Positions 34,476 to 43,105 of a DNA stretch of 64,000 nt are shown in pieces. The DNA is from Tengunoibacter tsumagoiensis (GTDB lineage: Bacteria; Chloroflexota; Ktedonobacteria; Ktedonobacterales; Ktedonobacteraceae). Numbering within the stretch: the stretch's first letter is position 1; every line of letters starts with the position of its first letter. A model generated the notes under the pieces. That model made no database searches. It saw nothing but the letters and a program-made list of their open reading frames with translations, and was not told the DNA's origin. The stretch lies in NCBI RefSeq assembly GCF_003967535.1, contig NZ_BIFR01000002.1, positions 992,001 to 1,056,000 on the forward strand, written 5' to 3'. The translations under genes were made by a program, and so were the position numbers.

Positions 34476-34676
34476 GCTTACTCTTTTCTCTGTTTTGATA
34501 AAATCTATTTCAAAAAAATTATACACTGTTTTTCAAAAATTTACGAGACTTTATGAGACCATTTCCATTTCTTTGCTTTCCCTTTGTTGTTATTTGTCTG
34601 TAAAAACGCCCAAACGACCTGGTTTTTGATGCTTCTCTGAAAAGGATTGACAAGCTAATCGTTCCATTGTATGCTC

Positions 34677-34725
34677 ATCATAGTAATTATTTTTTGAAAT
34701 ATTTTCAAAAAATAATTACTATGAT
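34677..34725. promoter_or_regulatory. Perfect 23-bp inverted repeat between LacI and ABC genes
   Basis: Arms at 34677-34699 and 34703-34725 are exact reverse complements around the loop TAT; the inner part is TTTTTTGAAA / TTTCAAAAAA. It sits between the divergent LacI gene (start 34475) and the ABC permease (start 34864). A double-length operator or a folded-back mobile scrap are both possible. Confidence 0.6.
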
Positions 34726-34863
34726 AGTAAGGTTTTTGTGAACCTGTGACAAAAATTGTCTGGCGGTAGTGTGTATTGACTGGCTAGTTTTTCATACAGA
34801 GAGTTGCATGTATCACTATTTGACGCGGTTGCTGTTATTTTAGTACCAATGGAGGTATGACAC

Positions 34864-35518
34864 ATGTCGCATCTATCTGCATCTGGCAATCTAGTCCCAT
34901 ATTCCCGTTTTTCTCGACGACGTTTCCTTTTTCTATACTCCTTCAATTATTCCTGTTGTTGCCTCAGCGATCATCTGGCAGCTCATTTTTGATCGGAATT
35001 CAGGGGTGGCCAACGCGTTTGTTGAACTTTTTGGAGGTCATGCGGTTTCCTGGCTGCTTGATCCGACCGTCTTTTTTGCTCTCATTGTGATGGTGCTCTG
35101 GGGGGTAGGAGGTGGTATGGTGCTTTCGCTTGCTGGACTGCAAAGCATACCTCAGGAATTGATTGAAGCAGCACGAGTTGATGGCGCAAATGTGTTCCAG
35201 AGCTTTTTTCGTATTACTTTACCGATCCTTTCACCGGTTCTCTTTTTTCAAGCGGTGACAGGTACGATTTATGCGCTGCAGACTCTGATACAACCGCTGT
35301 TGCTATCACAAAATAAAGGCATTGGCCATTATGCTGGAACCATTCAACGCAGTAACTACCTGTATATGGTTCATGTGTATGAGCAATTTTTTGCTAATCA
35401 ACGCTTTGGCTACGGTTCAGCCCTTCTGTGGATCCTGTTTGCTATTATTCTTGCTGTCACATTGCTTGTTTTTCGGTCTAGCACATTCTGGGTTTATTAC
35501 GAAGTTGATCAGGAGTAG
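34864..35518 (+). pseudogene. ABC sugar permease (MalF/UgpA type) with internal deletion and frameshift
   Basis: GGAGG and ATG 34864 begin a normal-looking permease N-terminus (MSHLSASGNLVPYSRFSRRR). About 20 codons later the family likeness jumps, in another frame, to FYTPSIIPVVASAIIWQLIF, which is already the middle of the protein. From there the frame runs to 35518 with the EAA loop (ELIEAARVDGANVFQSFFRI then TLPILSP) and the last helices. The first helices (about 110 residues) are deleted, so the protein is very unlikely to work. The partner permease follows, but no binding protein or ATPase is near. Confidence 0.7.
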
Positions 35519-35554
35519 CTGGCTGATCTGTAAGAAAGGAAGCGCTTCTCAAAA

Positions 35555-36469
35555 ATGCTCATATCACACACATCCGTTCAACCTGAACGTACAGGAGAAA
35601 ATTCCAGCAATACAATGCAATCTGTGCAAAAAACAAAGAGACAGAATAGAGAGCTCAGGCGTGATGCAATGGTGCTGATCACGCTTTTGATCCTGGCACT
35701 CCTTTTTGTAGGACCGCTGCTCTGGCTGATAGGCGTGGCGCTGAAGACACCTGATGAGCTTTCAGCGTATCCTATTCGGTGGCTACCAGCAGTTTTTCAA
35801 TGGGAAAATTTTGCCCGCGCGCTCACTATGATTGATTTCTGGCGCTATCTGACCAATACACTGGAACTGGCAACGATCTATGCAAGCCTGGTCACTGTCT
35901 CATCAGCGCTGGTTGGGTTTGGTTTTGCACGCTTACGCGGTAAAGGAAAACAGTTGTTGTTTCTTGTCATGCTTTCAACCATTATGTTGCCACCAATTTT
36001 GACTGTTATCCCCACGTATTCGCTTTTCACTCATTTACAATTGATCGATAGTTACTGGCCCTGGGTGTTATGGGGTATTGCCAGCACACCGACAATTACG
36101 TTTCTTTTTCGACAACACTTTTCAACCATCCCTGTTGCTTTAGAGGAGGCTGCGCTGCTTGATGGCGCTTCCTACTTCCATATCTTCTGGCGCATTTTTC
36201 TGCCTCTGTCAATTCCAATCTGCGTAACGGCCTTTATTCTTTCATTTACCTGGGCCTGGGGTGATTATTTTTCACAGGCGCTTTTCCTTAGTGATGATCA
36301 GGCAACTCTGGCTGTGGCGATTGCAAATGGATACAGTGATCCTACAGGTATGCCATTTACGAACATTTTAGCTGCAGGGACGCTACTGTATATCGTCCCT
36401 ATCCTGATCCTTTTTTTGTTCGCGCAACGGACTTTTGTTCGCGGTATTGTTTTGTCTGGATTGAAGTAG
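35555..36469 (+). CDS. ABC sugar permease (MalG/UgpE type)
   Basis: This 304-residue integral membrane protein has six predicted helices (the first is MVLITLLILALLFVGPLLWL) and the EAA motif for the ATPase contact (ALEEAALLDGASYFHIFWRI then FLPLSIP). It is the second permease of a CUT1-type carbohydrate importer. It starts 36 bases after the broken first permease, with GAAAGGAAG upstream. Since the first permease is truncated and the binding-protein gene is missing, it probably has no function by itself unless another half-transporter partners it. It ends before a 44-base hairpin. Confidence 0.88.
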   Translation: MLISHTSVQPERTGENSSNTMQSVQKTKRQNRELRRDAMVLITLLILALLFVGPLLWLIGVALKTPDELSAYPIRWLPAVFQWENFARALTMIDFWRYLTNTLELATIYASLVTVSSALVGFGFARLRGKGKQLLFLVMLSTIMLPPILTVIPTYSLFTHLQLIDSYWPWVLWGIASTPTITFLFRQHFSTIPVALEEAALLDGASYFHIFWRIFLPLSIPICVTAFILSFTWAWGDYFSQALFLSDDQATLAVAIANGYSDPTGMPFTNILAAGTLLYIVPILILFLFAQRTFVRGIVLSGLK

Positions 36470-36477
36470 CACGTCTT

Positions 36478-36521
36478 GAGCCATCCTAAAGTTTTAAAAG
36501 CCGACCAATTCAGGATGGCTC
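36478..36521. repeat. Hairpin repeat element, copy 1
   Basis: GAGCCATCCT (36478-36487) pairs with AGGATGGCTC (36512-36521) around a loop containing GTTTTAAAAG and AATTC. A related element with compensating changes lies at 53910-53970. It follows the permease stop and could end transcription, but it lacks a T-run. Confidence 0.5.
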
Positions 36522-36589
36522 GTATCTCCCAGCACTTTATCGGTGTCTGTTTGAACTTCCAACTCGCAGGCCTCATGAAAATTCCACCA

Positions 36590-36890
36590 GGCAGTAAAAA
36601 CCCATTGATCAACAGCGCTTTTTTGTTGATTGATTGCATCAGAAACAGATGAATGTCATTTATAGTTGTAACAGAGAATATAGTCTTGAGTCTCTCGTGA
36701 TAAATGGGATACCTCATGTCTGGACAGCAGCAGGTCTGTGGTGCAGAGCGATGATCAGACCAGACCTTCTTTTTTCCTTTCTCCCACTTTTCTAGAGACG
36801 TTCATATTCTCCCACTTTTCTCTGGCTCACACCTGTTGTGAGCCAGAGAAAACAAACATGGTGGTTTGTTTTGACATAATGGATAGTTAA
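36590..36890 (+). repeat. Leader-sequence repeat, copy 2, with 14-bp hairpin
   Basis: This copy directly precedes the intact GH5-like gene. It contains the same boxes as copy 1 and a perfect hairpin with arms 36818-36831 and 36837-36850 (TTCTCTGGCTCACA / TGTGAGCCAGAGAA, loop CCTGT). In copy 1 one arm base differs and gives a G-T/G-U pair, so the fold is kept. AAAGGAG and the ATG at 36905 follow. It may control expression of the secreted enzyme. Confidence 0.6.
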
Positions 36891-36904
36891 AAGGAGTTTC
36901 TTCT

Positions 36905-38758
36905 ATGAAGAAGAGCGCGGTTTTTCGTCTATTGGTGGGGTGCGCAGTTATCCTTTCAGCGCTGGTGCTGGGCTTTTTGGCGACCCCATTATCCCATCCC
37001 ATCCCAGCCCATGCCGCAACTGTCAGCGGTTTTGTGACCCGCTCCGGGTCTCACCTCATGCTTAACGGCAATGTTTTTCGTGCTTCTGGTGGTAATAGCT
37101 ACTGGTGGGGTCTAGACGACACCCCCGTGACCCAGTATCGTGTGAATGATGCCTTGATCACTGCCCAGGAGATGGGTGCGACGGTGATGCGTGTGCAAAC
37201 GCTGGGGATGTCAGTTGGATGCGCTCTCTGTATTGAGCCGACATTAGGCAATTTCAGCGAAGATGCGCTCAAGCGCGATGATTATGCTGTTGCCCAGGCT
37301 GGTGCACGTGGTATCCGCCTGATCATTCCGCTGATTGATAATTATCACAATGAGGGCCTTGGCGGCAGATTCACCTTTACGGGGTGGCGCAACCTGACCA
37401 ATGATGATGACTTCTACAGTAACGCACAGGTCATCAGCGACTTTGAGCAGTACATCGGCGTGCTTATGAATCGGGTCAACACCTATACTGGCGTTGCCTA
37501 CAAAGATGATCCCGCCATCCTGGGCTGGGAAACGGGCAATGAGATCTACCCGCCTGTCAGCTGGACCACAACAATTGCCAATTACATCAAGAGCGTTGAT
37601 GGTCATCACCTGGTAATTGATGGCTTTCGTGGCGTGAACGCTGATGATTTAGCCATTGCTAACATCGATATCGTTGGCGACCATCAGTATCCCATGTCGA
37701 TCGATACAACCAATCGCTATGCTCAGCAAGCTGCCGATGGAGGTAAGGCCTATTATATTGGCGAGTATGATTGGGACAACTGGGCCGAGCAAGGAGATGG
37801 GAATGGCCCTGCATTGAGCGATTATCTTGCCAATCTTGAGTCTAATACAAACGTTTCTCTCGATACCTACTGGAATCTCTACTCGCATGATGATAACTAT
37901 GGGTATCGAAAAACTGACGGTTGGGACCTTGTGTATCCTGGGGTCAGCGCTGATAAGCAGGCCCGTGCTCAGCAGTTACGCGCCCATGCCTATCGATTAC
38001 AGGGCATCACCACCTTACCAGCTGATAGCATTCCTGCCGCACCCGTGATTACCAACATTTCTGGCAGTCAGATCGCCTGGCAAGGAGCTGCACTGGCAGC
38101 AAATTACTCAGTTGAGCGCTCAACAACGGGCACAGATGGCTCGTGGACCGTGATTTGTGATCAATGTGCGACTGATCTTCATACACCCTGGACCGATAGT
38201 ACCCAACCGACCGGCTCAAATTCCTATTACCGGGTGAGAGCCTATAATCGGGTGAACCAGCCTGGACCGTATTCCCAGGTGTTCCAGGCAGGACCAAACC
38301 TGGCAGCGGGCGCGACCGCATCGGCGAGCAGTTCAGTGGAAAATATCTCCTATGGTTGGGGACTGCGGTTTGCCAATGATGGACAACGGAGCTCGATTCC
38401 CGGTAGCTCTCTCGGGTGGATCAGCAGTAACAATACTGATATTGATCATAACGAATGGTTCGCGTATGATCTGGGGTCTGCTAAGACGATCAGCAAGGTT
38501 GTGTTGTATCCACGCAGCGACGGCAGCATGGTTGGAACTGACTTCCCCACCAATTTCGAGATTGATGTCTCCAGCAATGGCAGCAATTGGACTTCCGTGC
38601 TCCAGAAAAGTAACTACCCTCGTCCAACCGGTGGAGACGCTCAGATTTTGAGCTTTACTACCCAGACCGTGCAGTATGTGCGGGTATATGCGAACAATTT
38701 GCCTGGCAATGATGGAGGAACCTATCGTATGGCCTTTGCTGAGGTCGAAGTGTACTAA
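36905..38758 (+). CDS. Secreted GH5-like glycoside hydrolase with Fn3 and discoidin (CBM32-like) domains
   Basis: This 617-residue exported enzyme has a signal peptide (MKKSAVFRLLVGCAVILSAL, ending at PAHAA). A GH5-type TIM barrel (~residues 40-370) follows, with VSGFVTRSGSHLMLNGNVFR, the acid/base Glu in DDPAILGWETGNEIYPP and the nucleophile Glu in KAYYIGEYDWDNW. This looks closest to mannanase-like GH5 enzymes. A fibronectin-type domain (PAAPVITNISGSQIAWQG) and a C-terminal discoidin domain (NLAAGATASASSSVENISYG to RMAFAEVEVY) would hold it on a polysaccharide. AAAGGAG precedes ATG 36905. Broken copies of its N-terminus and C-terminus lie at 52.8-53.1, 53.3-53.9 and 27.7 kb. Confidence 0.88.
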   Translation: MKKSAVFRLLVGCAVILSALVLGFLATPLSHPIPAHAATVSGFVTRSGSHLMLNGNVFRASGGNSYWWGLDDTPVTQYRVNDALITAQEMGATVMRVQTLGMSVGCALCIEPTLGNFSEDALKRDDYAVAQAGARGIRLIIPLIDNYHNEGLGGRFTFTGWRNLTNDDDFYSNAQVISDFEQYIGVLMNRVNTYTGVAYKDDPAILGWETGNEIYPPVSWTTTIANYIKSVDGHHLVIDGFRGVNADDLAIANIDIVGDHQYPMSIDTTNRYAQQAADGGKAYYIGEYDWDNWAEQGDGNGPALSDYLANLESNTNVSLDTYWNLYSHDDNYGYRKTDGWDLVYPGVSADKQARAQQLRAHAYRLQGITTLPADSIPAAPVITNISGSQIAWQGAALAANYSVERSTTGTDGSWTVICDQCATDLHTPWTDSTQPTGSNSYYRVRAYNRVNQPGPYSQVFQAGPNLAAGATASASSSVENISYGWGLRFANDGQRSSIPGSSLGWISSNNTDIDHNEWFAYDLGSAKTISKVVLYPRSDGSMVGTDFPTNFEIDVSSNGSNWTSVLQKSNYPRPTGGDAQILSFTTQTVQYVRVYANNLPGNDGGTYRMAFAEVEVY

Positions 38759-38809
38759 GCTGGTTCACGCCTGAAGATCTTAAGCTTCCCTCTACTCAGC
38801 CCTGTTCAG

Positions 38810-39178
38810 ATGTTTTTTGCTTGGTTGCTCTTGATTCCCGTAGGGATATGTTTGTTTGCTCCCTTTAGCGCCATGGTTGTGATGGGGCAAGACTATCTGC
38901 CCCATCATGTGAGAGAAGCCGCAGCACGTGACATGAAGGTCTGGCTCTACGACGAATTCAACTGGCCTTCTGGAGCCGTAGGAGGTCAATTGTTGGCAGC
39001 TTATCCTCAGTATATGATGCGTGTTTTAAATGTCGAGTCGCTGATGGTACCCTTTAAGCAGGAGGTAAACATCCCTTTCCCTGGCCAGTTCTTAGCAGCT
39101 TTTTGCCTTGATGAAGAGCACAGAACGTATAGTTCCCTAGAGGGAAAGGTCATACCCACACGCGAATATATTCCGTGA
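38810..39178 (+). pseudogene. Fragment of a GH106-like (rhamnosidase/large glycosidase) gene
   Basis: Within this frame VREAAARDMKVWLYDEFNWP, SGAVGGQLLAAYPQYMMRVL and NVE match the TIM-barrel start typical of GH106/GH2-like large enzymes (xxArxxGLKVWlYDExxWPSGxxGG). The first ~33 residues are unrelated, and the protein ends early at EGKVIPTREYIP. The catalytic parts are absent. The last codons belong to a ~200-bp repeat that recurs inverted at 43.5-43.7 kb. Confidence 0.6.
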
Positions 39179-39352
39179 GAACCTCATGACCTGTAGTCAT
39201 GATGACTATTTATCTTTGCCCACCCCCGGTGCTGATCCTCCTGTACCAGAGGCTCATCGACATCATCATGCACAAAGTATAGAAGGCAAGGAACAGTAGC
39301 ACAAGATGGCCAATCAGCGAAAAACCATGTGCAGCAATGCAATCATTCTCAA
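39150..39352 (+). repeat. ~200-bp inverted-repeat pair, copy A
   Basis: This stretch, from the last codons of the GH106-like fragment to GCAATGCAATCATT, reappears in reverse at 43505-43708 with most bases the same (for example GAGAACCTCATGACCTGTAG, GCACAAAGTATAGAAGGCAA and ACAAGATGGCCAATCA). In both copies a scrap reads xDDYxSLxxPGAxPPxPEAH. Confidence 0.75.
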
Positions 39353-39696
39353 CACTCTTTACAGCTATGAATCTCGCCAGCCTCTTTAGCTCAGGAGCTC
39401 AATCCTTTCCACCAATGCCTTGCTCTCCTTACCTCCAACTTCTCCTTGGGCTGAGTCTGCATACTTACGATAGGAAAAGCCAGTTGACAAACTCAATACT
39501 CCCAGATATAATTACTTTGTGATGCAAAATAAAAAAGGTGCAATTATTTAGTGTCGCAAATTAAAAGACAAGAGAATTTCAACGTTTTTGTTTCTCTTGG
39601 ATATGGTACACTGGTCACTTTATCCATTTTGAGAAATTGTGTTCTCAGGGTCTGTAGCGTAACGATAAAGCCAAATACATATCAGGGGAGATAAAC
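39353..39696. other. Upstream region of the MarR gene, no gene seen
   Basis: The last part is A+T-rich (around 39520-39640) and may hold the MarR promoter. TTGGATATGGTACACTGG at 39597 and nearby bases show no clear consensus pair. Nothing else is recognised. Confidence 0.35.
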
Positions 39697-40212
39697 ATGT
39701 TAGGTGATAATGAGCAGGAAACACGCGTAGCCGAGAGCGGCGAACAGCGAAGGGCCGCAGCGTTTGGTGTATTCGCTCAAACGCTCCAGATGCATGTATG
39801 GCAAAGCCACAAAATGAATACTCTCGCAGCTGAGCGGATGGAGATTACCTGGCCGCAGCTTGTCTCAATGCTTGTCCTTGAAGCGCAAGAAGGAAACTGC
39901 ACAATGCAAGAATTAGCTGCACTCACCTATCAATCGGGGGCGACGGTGACTGGCATTGTGGATCGCCTTCTCAACACGGGTATGGTAACACGCAAGCATG
40001 ATGAGAAGGATCGCCGCGTTGTGGTAGTAAGCTTGACGGATGCTGGACGCGCTCAGCTCGCCAGGACAAAAGCTCAATCGGACAAAGATATCATGCAGGT
40101 GACCGAGTCATTTAGTGATGACGAGTTGGAGGAATTTACAAGGCTCATCCAGAAATTTACCGACAGCTTCAAATCACTCGTCGGCCACGATAGTCCTCCA
40201 TTTCGCCGCTAA
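39697..40212 (+). CDS. MarR-family transcriptional regulator
   Basis: This 171-residue winged-helix regulator has the MarR dimer helices at both ends and the DNA-binding core CTMQELAALTYQSGATVTGI, VDRLLNTGMVTRKHDEKDRR, VVVVSLTDAG. GGGGAG lies eight bases before ATG 39697. It is the first gene of an apparent operon with two membrane proteins, and as MarR proteins usually control neighbouring genes, it probably represses them until a small ligand or oxidant binds. The set lies between inverted copies of a ~200-bp repeat and has no visible link to the sugar genes around it. Confidence 0.92.
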   Translation: MLGDNEQETRVAESGEQRRAAAFGVFAQTLQMHVWQSHKMNTLAAERMEITWPQLVSMLVLEAQEGNCTMQELAALTYQSGATVTGIVDRLLNTGMVTRKHDEKDRRVVVVSLTDAGRAQLARTKAQSDKDIMQVTESFSDDELEEFTRLIQKFTDSFKSLVGHDSPPFRR

Positions 40213-40246
40213 TTTTTAAAGCCGCATCTTCATTAAGGGGAAACAT

Positions 40247-41416
40247 ATGTCTCAAGCAATTGGACGCCGTTCTCTATTTGGCAACCTTGCCATGCCAGTT
40301 CTACGCTGGCTTCTCAATCTACGTCTCTTCTCGGGTCTGGGTATACTCCTTGGAGGAGTGATCACCCTGGTTGGAGTGAGTTGGGATATTCAATGGCATG
40401 TTTTCGTCGGACGCGACCGTACGTTAACCGCTCCACATATTGTCATGTTGTCTGGTATCGTTATTGGAGGTGTGCTTGCACTTATGGAGGTTCTGATCGA
40501 AACAAACTGGGTGAAACGTAACTCGGCACTCAAGCAATACACGACGCGCTTTGCAGGGTTGTTTTCCAGCTCTATCGGCTCCTATATTGCGGGCTATGGC
40601 GCACTGGCATCGGGTCTCGGGTTTGTGCTCGATACCTATTGGCACGCCCTCTATGGCGTTGATGTTGCTATATGGGCTCCTTTCCACCTCATGATCTTTG
40701 TTGGGATGTCGATCATGGTGCTGGGGTCTATCTATATTATTGCCTCGGTAAGCAGGTTCACCGGGCGTGAATTGGATCTCCGCTCTGCTAAGATTGGACA
40801 CAGCGGGACTGTAGTTGCTATAGCGGTCTTCATGGGGTTTGTGAGTATTCTGGTTCCACCTGCAATCGATGCGCGTGGATCGCTACAGATTGGTGGCCTT
40901 TTGATTAATTTCTACCCATTTCTTGAGGCACTGCTCGTATCCTTCGTGTTCGTCGCTACAAAGGGAGTACTGCCTTCTCGTCTGTCTGCGACTCTCGTTA
41001 TGCTTGTGTATATAGGGGAGGCAATCCTGTTCTCTCTCATTGTCCCTCCGCTTACCAACTGGCTGCTCCCAATTGAGGGGCTCCACTACCGCCAGGGAAT
41101 TGGTCTCTTCAGCGCTATCTCTATCATTGCAGTGAACTGGCCGCTTACACCTATCGCGATAGCTCCACTTGTCGATGCCTGTTTCGTCTGGGCAAGGCGT
41201 CTGGCATGGACAGAGCGCAGGCGGAACCTCATCCTGGGAGTGATTTCTTTTATAGCTTGTATACCCGTCTTTGTTCTACCTGCTCGCGATGAGACAGAAA
41301 TTCTGGCACACGCCGGGATCGTTGGCGTCACAGTCTCGTTGCTGCTGGGCATCGTTGGTATCGTGATAGGCATTCGGCTTGGCCACTACACAGGCGAAGT
41401 GATGAACCAGAAATAG
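40247..41416 (+). CDS. Ten-helix membrane protein with a duplicated His/Asp motif
   Basis: This 389-residue protein has about ten hydrophobic helices and no family I can name. Two stretches match each other: DIQWHVFVGRDRTLTAPHIV followed by MLSG (~residues 43-66), and DTYWHALYGVDVAIWAPFHL followed by MIFVG (~125-149). Both show the D-x-x-W-H-x5-D-x5-P-(x)-H pattern at a helix end. Paired His and Asp near the membrane surface suggest metal or haem binding, and the spacing suggests an internal duplication. AAGGGGAAAC precedes ATG 40247. It is in the MarR operon, 34 bases after the regulator and 15 before the next membrane protein. Confidence 0.7.
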   Translation: MSQAIGRRSLFGNLAMPVLRWLLNLRLFSGLGILLGGVITLVGVSWDIQWHVFVGRDRTLTAPHIVMLSGIVIGGVLALMEVLIETNWVKRNSALKQYTTRFAGLFSSSIGSYIAGYGALASGLGFVLDTYWHALYGVDVAIWAPFHLMIFVGMSIMVLGSIYIIASVSRFTGRELDLRSAKIGHSGTVVAIAVFMGFVSILVPPAIDARGSLQIGGLLINFYPFLEALLVSFVFVATKGVLPSRLSATLVMLVYIGEAILFSLIVPPLTNWLLPIEGLHYRQGIGLFSAISIIAVNWPLTPIAIAPLVDACFVWARRLAWTERRRNLILGVISFIACIPVFVLPARDETEILAHAGIVGVTVSLLLGIVGIVIGIRLGHYTGEVMNQK

Positions 41417-41431
41417 GGGGTCTATAGAATC

Positions 41432-41998
41432 ATGCGTATGTTTTTACAGGTCGCGTTGCTCATTGTTGGAATCATCTCACTGGTGGTACTGCTCGCAGAC
41501 ATGGCAGTGTCTCTTCTCGCAATTTTTCCCACTGGTACGCCTGCGAAGATTGTTCAGGTAGAGGCGGGTCCGTATCCCTTGACGATTGGTTTCTCGAAGT
41601 ATCCTGGTAATGCTGGATATACCTTGCCCTTTAGTATTGCATCAACCCGGTCACTCACCTACCACGCTGAGACCATTCCTGGTAGCGGTCTTGCCGCACA
41701 GACGGTACAAGCCAGTATCAGTCCGAACACGGGCAAGCAGGTTCAAGGGGACGCAGAGATCACTGTACGCGGGCTCTGGCATCTCCATATTATTGTAGAT
41801 GGTCCGCAAGGCCGGGGCAGCGTGGAGGTCCCTCTTTCCGTGACCGCACCACCGGCCATCCCAGAATGGATGGGCTGGGTTATAGGTTTCATTCCCATCA
41901 TTTGCCTGTTCATCTTCCTCTTTATGCAGCAAGGAAGCGATAACGAGAAACCCAAAGAGACTCTGCCGCTTGGCGAACAACTTGCAACCCCCCGATAA
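41432..41998 (+). CDS. Membrane-anchored extracytoplasmic beta-domain protein (YtkA/FixH-like)
   Basis: This 188-residue protein has an N-terminal helix (MRMFLQVALLIVGIISLVVL), an outside domain of about 115 residues and a second helix near the C-terminus (MGWVIGFIPIICLFIFLFM) before a short polar tail. The outside domain is a beta-sandwich by pattern, ending DAEITVRGLWHLHIIVDGPQ then GRGSVEVPLSV, which resembles YtkA/FixH-like domains found with copper and cytochrome-oxidase proteins. This likeness is only moderate. It starts 15 bases after the ten-helix protein, so the two probably form one membrane unit under MarR control. A strong hairpin follows the stop. Confidence 0.65.
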   Translation: MRMFLQVALLIVGIISLVVLLADMAVSLLAIFPTGTPAKIVQVEAGPYPLTIGFSKYPGNAGYTLPFSIASTRSLTYHAETIPGSGLAAQTVQASISPNTGKQVQGDAEITVRGLWHLHIIVDGPQGRGSVEVPLSVTAPPAIPEWMGWVIGFIPIICLFIFLFMQQGSDNEKPKETLPLGEQLATPR

Positions 41999-42065
41999 GG
42001 CCAGTGCGAAATAGCGGTTATTGCATGCAGTGGCGAACGCCGCTCTCCTCTTGTCTGCCAGACGA

Positions 42066-42117
42066 CAACGGACATGCGCCCCGGCTCCGCCCAGGCGTCT
42101 GGGGCGCATGTCCGTTG
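42066..42117 (+). terminator. Strong G+C-rich hairpin after the MarR operon
   Basis: CAACGGACATGCGCCCC (42066-42082) is perfectly complementary to 42101-42117 (17 bp, 18-base loop). It lies about 70 bases after the operon's last stop. No T-run follows. Confidence 0.55.
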
Positions 42118-42187
42118 CAGCGATGATTCGCAAGGATGGAACGCGCCACCGATCGAGGTAGGCCCAGGATAAGTGTAAAATTCTAGC

Positions 42188-43105
42188 GTGCTGTGTCAGG
42201 TACATATGAAATCCCTACTACTCTGTCAAACTTCATTCGTTGGCGATTGGTACAGTTATGGAGAAGGTAAATACATCTCTATCACCATCGAGCAGGATGG
42301 GACTGGTATCTATAAAGGTCCCGCAGGCTACAGCGGCTGGACCTACGGTGACCCATTCTACAAAAATATTCGAGGGAGCGGGGCCTCGTTCACGGGAGAC
42401 CGCTATATTAGCCCTATCAGTAGCAGTATAGTGTCCAGTCAAATCTCAGTCAGTTCCGATGACTCCTCCTTCACCAAAACTCTTCCTGGATAGGGCAACT
42501 TTACCTGCTACCGCAATCAATGTCAGGCGCATACTCCCCAATATACCTATGGCGATACCATCCAGGCCTCCAACTTTGACGACAATGGCGGCAATACCAG
42601 GATATTGACTCCCACAGACAATGGGGCTGATGTGATGAGTCTTGGCAATCTGGATGAGGGTAGTTGGGCTAAATATAGCTGTGTTGATCTCAGTCAGGGT
42701 GTTAGCGCTATCGATGCTGATTATGCAACTGGCTCTAACTTCGGTGGCACTCTCGATATCCATATGGACAAACTCGATGGTCCATTGCTGGGTACCATCC
42801 AGACCAGCAGTACCAGCGCCCCAGATATCTATACAACGCTCGACACCAATCTCTCCAGTGCCACCGTCGCCACCACTGGCGGGACCAGCATCCCTGCTAC
42901 CAGCGTCACCGGAATACACGATTTCTATGTTGTCGCTCATCTTACCACTGTTTCTAGCTATGTCGCCAACCTGCTTAGTCTCAAGGTGCAACCCAATAAG
43001 TCCTTCAAGGGTTCAGTGCTCCTATTCTATTGCATGGCTTCAACAATAAGGGTGATGGTTCCAGCAGTCAGACCGCCTGTTCAAATGAACATGTACCTGA
43101 TTTAG
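42188..43105 (+). pseudogene. Secreted-type protein with CBM6-like domain, split by an in-frame TAG
   Basis: A single frame runs from about 42188 to 43105, broken only by TAG at 42491-42493. The part before encodes a beta-rich segment (FVGDWYSYGEGKYISITIEQ). The part after encodes a CBM6-type carbohydrate-binding module: YGDTIQASNFDDNGGNTRIL, EGSWAKYSCVDLSQGVSAID and FGGTLDIHMDKLDGPLLGTI, then VTGIHDFYVVAHLTTVSS. There is no start with a signal peptide, so the 5' end is missing as well. It is a relic of a secreted glycan-binding protein. Confidence 0.6.

Noticed and set aside
38810-39178. Treating the GH106-like frame as a complete small gene.
   Set aside because: Only a short barrel segment matches, its first third is unrelated, and it ends inside a repeat that recurs elsewhere.
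20046-42493. Three otherwise open frames (DUF4145-like, CBM6-like and the DnaQ-like scrap) are interrupted by TAG, hinting at amber recoding.
   Set aside because: Intact genes in the window (for example hsdM and the first gene of the QueC-like unit) end normally at TAG, and the interrupted frames also show other damage such as missing starts, lost domains or frameshifts.
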